The notes under the pieces were generated by a model. The model was not told where the DNA came from, ran no database searches, and worked only from the letters and a program-made list of their open reading frames with translations. Shown here piece by piece: positions 54,629 to 62,115 of a DNA stretch of 64,000 bases. This stretch comes from Acetobacterium tundrae (GTDB lineage Bacteria > Bacillota > Clostridia > Eubacteriales > Eubacteriaceae). The stretch is taken from NCBI RefSeq assembly GCF_008086615.1, contig NZ_RXYB01000005.1, positions 1 through 64,000 of the forward strand. Direction: 5' to 3'. How positions within the stretch are numbered: position 1 is the first letter of the stretch; each line of letters starts with the position of its first letter. The translations under genes were made by a program, and so were the position numbers.

Positions 54629-56368
54629 ATGATCAGTTTGCTCATAAGGTATTTAAAGGATTATCGAATCCAGATGATCCTCGTCTTTGTTTTTGTTTTG
54701 AGCCAGGCAGCCTGCCAGCTTTATCTCCCGATCATGATGGGGAATATTGTCGCAAATGGTGTGGTAAAAGGGGACACGGCTTATATTTTTAAAAGTGGTT
54801 CAATGATGCTTGGTGTTTCACTCGTTGCGGCAGTTTGTATGGTGGCATCGAGTTACTATTCTGCCTATGTTACCGCATCTTTTACCAGTGGCATAAGGGC
54901 GGATGTATTTGACAAAGTAAAAAGTTTCTCCCAAACGGATTTTAACCGTTTTGGAGGAGCAACCCTGCTTACCCGGTCAACATCGGATGCAACTCAGATG
55001 CAGATTGTGGTTATTAATGGGTTGAGATCACTTCTGTTAATTCCAATAACCGGAGTGGGAGCTCTGATCATGGCATTCAGGGAAAACATCACCCTGACTT
55101 TGGTGCTGTTGGCATCATTTGTATTAACGACGCTAATCATTGTCATCACAACATCCAGAAGCATGCCTTTGTTTAAAACCATGCAGGAAAAAGTGGATCG
55201 ATTGAATTTGTTGATTAAAGAAAAGCTGACCGGAGTTCGAGCAATTCGGGCCTTCAATCGACAGGAATATGAAACTGAAAAGTTTTCCCAAGCTAATCAG
55301 GAAGGAATGGATACGGCCCTGAAAGCAAATTATGCGGTGGCCTTCTTTTCTCCGCTGATGCAGTTAATGATGAACCTGACGATGGTTCTTATTTTGTGGA
55401 TGGGTTCCAAAGAAGTTCAACAGCAGGTCGTCGGTTTGAGTGATTTAATGGTATTTATTCAATATGTATTGATGTTCATGTCAGCCCTGAGTCTGGTTTC
55501 TGTTCTTTTAATGGCTTACCCTCAGGCGCAAGTATCGGCAATCCGGGTAAAAGAAGTTTTGGATTATGAATTTTCAATCAAAGACCCCGAGCATCCGAAA
55601 AAAATGGAAAACATCGAAGGCCGCATCGAGTTTAAAAATGTTTCATTTGGATACAAAGGGGCAGAAAAAAAGGTCCTGAATCATTTGGACTTTATTGCGG
55701 AACCGGGGAAAATAACAGCAATTGTTGGGGCCACCGGATCCGGAAAATCAACTCTGGTGAATTTGATTTTGCGTCTTTATGAAGTGAGTGAAGGCGGAAT
55801 TACCATTGACGGGATTGATATCAGAGATTGCACCCAGCATGATCTAAGAAGTGTGATTGCATATTCTCCTCAGGAATCGATTTTATTTGGCGGACCGATT
55901 ATTGACAATATCAGAACTGGAAATGAAAACGCAACTGAAGAAGAAGTTAAAGAGGCTCTAAACCTTGCTCAAGCCACAGATTTTGTCAGTGCCAGGGAAA
56001 ATCAGCTGACGAGCTCAATTGCTCAAGGCGGAGCAGATCTTTCAGGAGGCCAGCAACAGCGGCTCAGTATTGCTCGAGCGGTTGTAAAAAAAGCGCCGAT
56101 TACTATTTTCGATGATTGCTTTTCGGCATTGGATTTTAAAACAGATTCATTAGTCAGAAAGGCCATCAGAGAGAATTTCAGAAACAAAACGGTTATTATG
56201 ATCGCCCAGCGAATCAGCACCATAAAAGACGCGGATCGAATCTTGGTATTGGATAATGGCATTATTGTAGGACAGGGGAAACACGAGGAGTTGGCTAAAG
56301 ATTGCTTTGTCTATCAGGAAATTCTAAAATCCCAATCCTATCAAGAGGAAAGGGGTGAGTCACTGTGA
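54629..56368 (+). CDS. ABC exporter half-transporter A (non-catalytic Walker B)
   Basis: 579 residues, six membrane helices then an ATPase domain. Walker A GATGSGKST (about 367-375), signature LSGGQQQRLSIARA (about 471) and Walker B ITIFDDCFSALD, where the catalytic Glu is replaced by Asp. That marks the degenerate site of a heterodimeric type IV exporter. It overlaps its partner by 4 bases. The substrate is probably the product of the neighbouring ligases. Confidence 0.9.
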   Translation: MISLLIRYLKDYRIQMILVFVFVLSQAACQLYLPIMMGNIVANGVVKGDTAYIFKSGSMMLGVSLVAAVCMVASSYYSAYVTASFTSGIRADVFDKVKSFSQTDFNRFGGATLLTRSTSDATQMQIVVINGLRSLLLIPITGVGALIMAFRENITLTLVLLASFVLTTLIIVITTSRSMPLFKTMQEKVDRLNLLIKEKLTGVRAIRAFNRQEYETEKFSQANQEGMDTALKANYAVAFFSPLMQLMMNLTMVLILWMGSKEVQQQVVGLSDLMVFIQYVLMFMSALSLVSVLLMAYPQAQVSAIRVKEVLDYEFSIKDPEHPKKMENIEGRIEFKNVSFGYKGAEKKVLNHLDFIAEPGKITAIVGATGSGKSTLVNLILRLYEVSEGGITIDGIDIRDCTQHDLRSVIAYSPQESILFGGPIIDNIRTGNENATEEEVKEALNLAQATDFVSARENQLTSSIAQGGADLSGGQQQRLSIARAVVKKAPITIFDDCFSALDFKTDSLVRKAIRENFRNKTVIMIAQRISTIKDADRILVLDNGIIVGQGKHEELAKDCFVYQEILKSQSYQEERGESL

Positions 56369-58143
56369 TCAAACAGAAATCAAAACGTAAATACAGTTTT
56401 ATGACGATTGTGGGACGTTTAAAAGACTATTTAAAAGATAAAAAGCTTACTGCTATTTGTGTTGCGATCGCCTTGATTTTTAGCACGGTATTTACTATTT
56501 TCGCCCCGATTGTGACCAAATATGTGACGGACAGTATCGCAAACAGTGTTGCTCAAAGTACGGCTATTGATTTTGTTTATATTGGCAGGCAATTAATCGT
56601 GCTGGCGGTGCTCTATATTTTCAGCGCTGGTCTCATCTATTATGCCACCCGGAGAACCACCTATCTTTCCCAGTTGGTTATCAAACGGTTGCGAGAGGAG
56701 ATCCAGGAAAAACTGAATAAACTCTCTCTGAATGTAATCGACCAGAATGAAAGAGGGGATCTACTATCCCGAGTGACCAATGATGCAACAACTTTATCCG
56801 GAGCACTGGAAGGCAACGTGACCCAAATTCTTGTGCAGGGAACCACCATCATTGGTATTATTGTGATGATGCTGGTGGTAAACGTTCAATTGAGTCTGAT
56901 CTTTTTCATTGCTTTACCGCTATCCTATTTTGTCATGAAACTGATTACCAAAAAAACACAGGTTTTATTCAGAAGACAGCAAAAGGAGTTGGGTTCATTA
57001 AATGGACTCATTGAGGAAGTATATGATGGCCATTTGATTGTTAAATCGTTCAACTATGAGGAAAAAGCGGCTGAAAAATTTGACAATATCAACCAGCGCT
57101 TTTTTAAATCGTATTTGAGTTCCCGATTTTTTTCCGGTCTCACATCGCCATTGATGAAATTAATCAATAATATTGCTTATATTGCCATTTGTGTTATCGG
57201 CGGTATTTTAGTCATTACCGGGGGGCTCACCATTGGTGGAATCCAGGCCTTTCTAATGTATGCCAACAACATTGCCAGTCCGATTGCCCTGATATCCAAC
57301 AATTTGAATTTCTTACAGTCTGGGGCAGCAGCAGCCGAGCGGATTTTCCAGCTGTTGGATGAAGAAGAAGAAACGGAAGATACCGGAATAGTAAAATTAG
57401 ATGTGAAAAATACCAAGGGAAGTATCGCATTTGAACATGTTGAATTTGGTTATATTCCGGGAAAAACTTTATTTCATGATGTGTCCTTAAAAGCTGAACC
57501 AGGTGAAATTCTGGCTGTTGTCGGACCAAGTGGGGCAGGAAAAACAACGCTGGTTAATTTATTAATGCGTTTTTATGAAATCAATCATGGCAGTATCATG
57601 ATTGAAGGGTTGGATATTAAAGATCTCACCAGACGAAATCTCAGAAGCGCTTTTGGAATGGTCCTTCAGGATACCTGGCTTTTTGACGGAACAATTGAAG
57701 AAAACATCGCTTATGGAAAAAGCGACGCAACCCGGGACGAAGTGATTCTGGCGGCAAAAAAAGCACAATGTGATGAATTTATAAGAAAGCTGCCGCTGGG
57801 TTATGAAACGCGTATTGGCGGAGATTTCACCACGTTGTCTGAAGGAGAATGCCAGTTACTTGCCATCGCCCGAACCATTATTGCCGATCCGAAGGTGTTA
57901 ATTCTGGATGAAGCGACTTCATCGGTTGATACCCGGACAGAAATATTAATCACCCGGGCAATGGAGGAAATGATGAAAGGCCGAACAACTTTTATCATTG
58001 CGCATCGTCTCTTTACTATCAAAAATGCCGACAAGATTATTTTCATGCAGGATGGCGATATTCGTGAAGTTGGAAGTCACCGTGAACTGATGAATAAAAA
58101 TGGTTTATACGCAAATCTTTATTTAAGTGCGTCAGATAATTAA
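56365..58143 (+). CDS. ABC exporter half-transporter B (catalytic Walker B)
   Basis: 592 residues from a GTG overlapping the upstream stop. Six membrane helices, Walker A GPSGAGKTT (about 387), Walker B LILDEATSSVD with the catalytic Glu, but the signature is altered to LSEGECQLLAIART. With partner A this makes one full site (B Walker plus A LSGGQ) and one degenerate site (A Walker plus B LSEGE). This is the classic heterodimer pattern of BmrCD/TM287-288. Confidence 0.9.
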   Translation: MIKQKSKRKYSFMTIVGRLKDYLKDKKLTAICVAIALIFSTVFTIFAPIVTKYVTDSIANSVAQSTAIDFVYIGRQLIVLAVLYIFSAGLIYYATRRTTYLSQLVIKRLREEIQEKLNKLSLNVIDQNERGDLLSRVTNDATTLSGALEGNVTQILVQGTTIIGIIVMMLVVNVQLSLIFFIALPLSYFVMKLITKKTQVLFRRQQKELGSLNGLIEEVYDGHLIVKSFNYEEKAAEKFDNINQRFFKSYLSSRFFSGLTSPLMKLINNIAYIAICVIGGILVITGGLTIGGIQAFLMYANNIASPIALISNNLNFLQSGAAAAERIFQLLDEEEETEDTGIVKLDVKNTKGSIAFEHVEFGYIPGKTLFHDVSLKAEPGEILAVVGPSGAGKTTLVNLLMRFYEINHGSIMIEGLDIKDLTRRNLRSAFGMVLQDTWLFDGTIEENIAYGKSDATRDEVILAAKKAQCDEFIRKLPLGYETRIGGDFTTLSEGECQLLAIARTIIADPKVLILDEATSSVDTRTEILITRAMEEMMKGRTTFIIAHRLFTIKNADKIIFMQDGDIREVGSHRELMNKNGLYANLYLSASDN

Positions 58144-58159
58144 AATACAGGAGGTTATG

Positions 58160-59083
58160 ATGAAAGGTTGGTTATTAAGAAATCCCGGAAAAATGGACGA
58201 TCCGTCAATTGTTAAAATAATGAAAGTAGTGGAGGCAAATAATATTGATCTCAAAGTGGTAGATCCGCTGAAAATCCATGTCATCTGCGATCATGATTTT
58301 GATGGGAAGATTTATGTCGGAGAAGAAGTCCTGGATGTTCCGGACTATGTGGTTGCGGCTTTCTTTACGGAAAAGAATTATCATACCGGATCGGTTTTGA
58401 GAATGCTGGAATCTGTCGGCGTTCTCTGCATCAATTCATATGATTGTATTAAGAACGTTGACGACAAACTCTTGACGTTTCAGAAAGTGGCTGAGTCCAT
58501 TGAAGAAGTTGATTTTCCCAAAACGCTTTTAGTGACGGATGAAACCAGTGCCGAATTTGTCAGCAAACAATTCGACTATCCACTGGTTATGAAGGTTATG
58601 CACGGAAGCAAAGGAAAAGGGGTGGTGCTGGTCAATACCGAAAAAGAACTGGATAACCTAATTAGTATGAGCACAGCAAGTGAGGTTGGCGATGAAATTA
58701 TTATCCAGGAATGCATTGCTGCTTCATCAGGACGGGATTTAAGAGTCGTTTTATGCAACGGCAAGTTTGCCAGTGCGTTTATTCGTCAAAATGAGAAAAG
58801 CTTCCGATCAAATCTTGCAAAAGGTGGAAAAATTGTGCAATATACACCGCCCAAATCGGTTATCGAAGCAGCGGAAAAAGTTGCCATCTGCTTGAAAATC
58901 AATATGGGCAGTGTGGATTTTCTGTTTGGTGAAAGTGATACCTTTTATCTTTGCGAAGCCAACGCTATGCCGGGAATCGCATTTGATCTCCAGGATATGT
59001 TTAAGGATTTAATAAAGCAGGTAGAAAGCATGCCGGAACCGCTTTGGAAGAAACGATTAAGAGAAGGAGGACAAACATGCTAG
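58160..59083 (+). CDS. RimK-like ATP-grasp ligase 1
   Basis: 307 residues. Start 58160 is chosen over ATG 58157 and an upstream frame because AGGAGG is five bases ahead. The ATP-grasp core has VMKVMHGSKGKGVVLV (glycine-rich loop), IIQECIAASSGRDLRVVL and YLCEANAMPGI (metal-binding Glu/Asn). Relatives join amino acids through amide bonds (RimK, glutathione and cyanophycin-type ligases). The N-terminal 100 residues are shared with the next gene. Confidence 0.85.
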   Translation: MKGWLLRNPGKMDDPSIVKIMKVVEANNIDLKVVDPLKIHVICDHDFDGKIYVGEEVLDVPDYVVAAFFTEKNYHTGSVLRMLESVGVLCINSYDCIKNVDDKLLTFQKVAESIEEVDFPKTLLVTDETSAEFVSKQFDYPLVMKVMHGSKGKGVVLVNTEKELDNLISMSTASEVGDEIIIQECIAASSGRDLRVVLCNGKFASAFIRQNEKSFRSNLAKGGKIVQYTPPKSVIEAAEKVAICLKINMGSVDFLFGESDTFYLCEANAMPGIAFDLQDMFKDLIKQVESMPEPLWKKRLREGGQTC

Positions 59084-59994
59084 GTTGGTTTTTAGTCAAT
59101 CAGGAAACACTTGATGAACCATCGATACAAACCATTATTCAGCTGATTGAAAAGATGAAATTAAACATCAAAACAGTTGAAGTGAGTGAAGTTCAGGTGT
59201 TGTGTGAACCGGGAACCAGTAAGAACTGCTTTATCGGAGGCGAGGCAACAGATATTCCGAATTTTGCCCTGAGTGCGTTCTTCGGCGGAAATAATTACCA
59301 CAGCAAAGCTGTGGTTAAAATGTTGGAGTCTTTAAATGTCCTCTGTGTCAACAGCTCGGAAAGCTTAAACAATACTGCTGACAAATTACTGACCTTTCAA
59401 AAACTGGCGGCTGCTTCAAAAACGGTGCTGTTTCCAAAAACGGTGCTGATGAACCCTAAAACGAAAGCGTCGTTTATTGCCACTGAAATAGGATTTCCCT
59501 GTGTTGTAAAAGTCATGCATGGAAGCAAGGGAAAAGGTGTCGTGCAAATAAAAACCGAAAAAGAACTAGAAAACATTCTGGATATTTATGCCGCTATGAA
59601 CTTTGATGATCATATTTTGATTCAGGAATGCATTGCTGCCTCTAAAGGACGGGATATGCGCATTATGTTAAGCGGCGGAAAATACTCAACCGCCTATATA
59701 AGAGATAACGGGGATCATTTTAAATCAAATCTCTCTCAAGGTGGAGAGCTTCAGTTTATTACTCCTCCAGATCAGGTCATTGAAATTGCCGAAAAAGCGG
59801 CAGAAGTACTGGACATTTATTTTGGCAGCATTGATTTTCTTTTTGGAAAAGATGATACCTACTACATTTGTGAAGCTAATTCGATGACGGGACTAACCTA
59901 TTCGGCAGGAGCTTCATCGGATAAAAAAAGCAATCCGTTGCTGATAACGCTAAAAAGCATTATGGAAGAAGCCGAAAAAAGAAAGAAGAATTAG
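59077..59994 (+). CDS. RimK-like ATP-grasp ligase 2, paralog of ligase 1
   Basis: 305 residues from 59077 (MLGWFLVN) with GGAGG, overlapping ligase 1 by 7 bases. The same core: VVKVMHGSKGKGVVQI, LIQECIAASKGRDMRIML and YICEANSMTGL. The two proteins align from end to end (for example ADKLLTFQKLAA against DDKLLTFQKVAE), so they arose by duplication and probably add different residues. It ends the operon before a long hairpin. Confidence 0.85.
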   Translation: MLGWFLVNQETLDEPSIQTIIQLIEKMKLNIKTVEVSEVQVLCEPGTSKNCFIGGEATDIPNFALSAFFGGNNYHSKAVVKMLESLNVLCVNSSESLNNTADKLLTFQKLAAASKTVLFPKTVLMNPKTKASFIATEIGFPCVVKVMHGSKGKGVVQIKTEKELENILDIYAAMNFDDHILIQECIAASKGRDMRIMLSGGKYSTAYIRDNGDHFKSNLSQGGELQFITPPDQVIEIAEKAAEVLDIYFGSIDFLFGKDDTYYICEANSMTGLTYSAGASSDKKSNPLLITLKSIMEEAEKRKKN

Positions 59995-60019
59995 ATTAGT
60001 ATTTTGATAATGTGTAAGC

Positions 60020-60060
60020 GACAATACCTCCGGCATCGTATTGATGCCGGAGGTATTGTC
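60020..60060. repeat. 17-bp perfect hairpin after the ligase operon
   Basis: 60020-60036 and 60044-60060 are perfect complements with a 7-base loop and a GC-rich stem. There is no T tract on the plus strand, so it may be a 3'-end stabiliser, a factor-assisted terminator or a small mobile repeat. Confidence 0.6.
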
Positions 60061-60294
60061 ACGTTCAAAGGCACTTTCGGCGAGTTTGGCAAGAATTATA
60101 AGCGATTGATCAGCATGTCATGAGCTGTTGCGGTTACCGGGATATTAATGGGCACAGATGTTTCTTTGTCGATAGAACGGATCTTTTATAGTCAGAATAG
60201 TAATAAGAATTTGCGCTTTCTGCTTTTTTGCGTTATTATATTGATTGATAAAGAAAAAGAGAACGAAAGAGAATAATACTGGGAAGTGATCATT

Positions 60295-61830
60295 GTGGGA
60301 AAAAAATGGTTTAAAAAATTGTTTCGCGGACGACTATTTGTAATGTTCCTCATCATTTTACAATTAGTCGTCATTATTTACTTAATTGAGAATGGCAGCG
60401 AGGAATCGGTGCTGATCAACTGGAGTTTCACCGGGATAAGTTTGTTAGTAGCACTTCATATTATTACCCAAAGAAACAAAGGCGCTTATAAACTGACATG
60501 GGTGTTTTTGATTTTGCTGTTTCCGATTTTTGGCGGTTTATTTTATTTGCTGTTTAAATTTCAGACTGCCAATAAAAAAATTCATAAAGAGCTGGAAAAA
60601 GTTCAAAGAGAAAGCAAATCGGTATTTTTTCTGCCGGGAAACCGGTATGATGAAGCTTGTGAAGAAGCACCAACTCATATTCCTCAAATCCGATATTTAC
60701 AGGATTTTGCGGGGTTCCCGGTTTATCAGCATACAAAAACAAAATATTTAACGCCCGGAGAGGAAAAATTCAGAGCGCTTTTGGAAGAACTAAAAAAAGC
60801 GGAGCACTATATTTTTCTTGAATATTTTATTGTCCATGATGGTATTATGTGGAGCAGTGTTTTAGAAATTTTAAGAGACAAAGTAAACCAGGGAGTCGAT
60901 GTACGGCTGATCTATGATGACGTGGGGTGCCTTTTTCTGTTGCCAAAGGATTATCCCAAACAACTGGAAAAAATGGGCATCAAGTGCGCCGTATTTAATC
61001 CGTTTCGGCCAATTCTAACGGCAGTACAAAATAATCGTGATCATCGGAAAATTGCCGTCATTGATGGTAAAGTTGCCTTTACTGGCGGGATCAATCTGGC
61101 AGACGAATATATTAATGTCATTGAGAAATATGGTCACTGGAAAGATGCTTCTGTTATGATCGAAGGGGAAGCCGCCTGGAGTTTCACCGTGATGTTTTTA
61201 CAAATGTGGTCTATCTGTAAAAATATTAAAGAGAATTATCAAAGTTTTTATCCGTGGAAGCATGAGCGCTGTGAAATAGCAGACGATGGTTTGGTACAGC
61301 CTTATGCTGACAGTCCGATGGATCATGAAAACGTTGGAGAACACGTTTACCTGCAAATAATTAATCACGCTAAAGACTATATTTTTATTAACACGCCTTA
61401 TCTTATTGTTGATGAAAGCATGGTTTCGGCATTGACGCTGGCAGCTAAAAGTGGGGTCGATGTTCGCATTGTGACGCCCCATCGATGGGACAAACGAATT
61501 GTTCATTTTACGACCCGTTCCTATTACCGAGAATTTATTTCTGCTGGTGTTAAAATATATGAGTATACCAATGGCTTTATGCATTCCAAGACCTTTGTTT
61601 CTGATGATTGTACCGCTACGGTGGGAACGACAAATTTAGATTTCAGAAGTCTTTATCTGCATTTTGAATGTGGCGTATGGATGTATCACAGTACCGCCGT
61701 AATGGAAGTAAAAAACGACTTTTTAAAAACCCTTGAAATTTGTCAAAGAATAAAAAAGCAGGATTGCAGCGAAAATGTTATCACACGCTTTTTTCAGGAT
61801 GTTTTTCGCTTGTTTGCTCCGTTGATGTGA
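60295..61830 (+). CDS. cls: Cardiolipin synthase, phospholipase D family
   Basis: 511 residues from GTG 60295 with GGGAAG at normal distance (an in-frame GTG at 60286 is possible). Two membrane helices near the N terminus are followed by two HKD motifs: HRKIAVIDGKVAFTGG (about 247) and HSKTFVSDDCTATVGTTN (about 430). It joins two phosphatidylglycerols to cardiolipin at the membrane. It is the standard length and stands alone after a 230-base gap containing a short minus-strand open fragment. Confidence 0.93.
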   Translation: MGKKWFKKLFRGRLFVMFLIILQLVVIIYLIENGSEESVLINWSFTGISLLVALHIITQRNKGAYKLTWVFLILLFPIFGGLFYLLFKFQTANKKIHKELEKVQRESKSVFFLPGNRYDEACEEAPTHIPQIRYLQDFAGFPVYQHTKTKYLTPGEEKFRALLEELKKAEHYIFLEYFIVHDGIMWSSVLEILRDKVNQGVDVRLIYDDVGCLFLLPKDYPKQLEKMGIKCAVFNPFRPILTAVQNNRDHRKIAVIDGKVAFTGGINLADEYINVIEKYGHWKDASVMIEGEAAWSFTVMFLQMWSICKNIKENYQSFYPWKHERCEIADDGLVQPYADSPMDHENVGEHVYLQIINHAKDYIFINTPYLIVDESMVSALTLAAKSGVDVRIVTPHRWDKRIVHFTTRSYYREFISAGVKIYEYTNGFMHSKTFVSDDCTATVGTTNLDFRSLYLHFECGVWMYHSTAVMEVKNDFLKTLEICQRIKKQDCSENVITRFFQDVFRLFAPLM

Positions 61831-61893
61831 TTGATAAAAGATAAATATTTGTCCTTGAAATGTAATTTTTTTAGTGCTTTGTACAGTATTTTA

Positions 61894-61922
61894 TTGACAA
61901 ATATAATTTTGCACTGTAAAAT
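61894..61922 (+). promoter_or_regulatory. Strong sigma-A promoter before the riboswitch
   Basis: TTGACA (61894-61899), 17 bases, TAAAAT (61917-61922). The transcript would begin about 61929, right at the start of the riboswitch fold. Confidence 0.8.
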
Positions 61923-61929
61923 GGAAATA

Positions 61930-62039
61930 ATATGAGGGAGTAATTTTCGCAATTTGTGTGATGCAATTTGCGTGATAAGTCAACACGCATGGTATCGTCG
62001 TATACCTGGTTTATCTTAATAAGTGAGACTCATGTACAG
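61930..62039 (+). ncRNA. yybP-ykoY manganese riboswitch aptamer
   Basis: The conserved blocks of this family appear in order: GGGAGTA after the P1 strand (about 61936-61942), GTCAACA (about 61979), ATACCTGGTT (about 62002-62011) and GAGACTCAT (62025-62033). The P1 helix closes between AATATGAG (61929-61936) and CTCATGT (62029-62035). Known members bind Mn2+ and turn on exporters such as P-type ATPases. Recognition is by eye. Confidence 0.78.
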
Positions 62040-62067
62040 TTAGAAATCTGTACTTGAGTCTTTTTTT
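62026..62067 (+). terminator. Riboswitch-controlled terminator
   Basis: 62026-62039 pairs with 62048-62061 and is followed by seven T (62061-62067). The 5' arm reuses the 3' strand of aptamer helix P1, so ligand binding should prevent termination (an ON switch). Confidence 0.82.
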
Positions 62068-62092
62068 GACCAAGTGCAGATGCACTTGGTCA
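62068..62092 (+). repeat. Second hairpin in the leader
   Basis: TGACCAAGTGCA and TGCACTTGGTCA form a perfect 12-bp stem with a 2-base loop directly after the terminator T run, then AATTTTATTT. It may be a backup terminator or protect the processed mRNA 5' end. Confidence 0.5.
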
Positions 62093-62115
62093 ATTTTATT
62101 TAAGGGAGGAATCAA

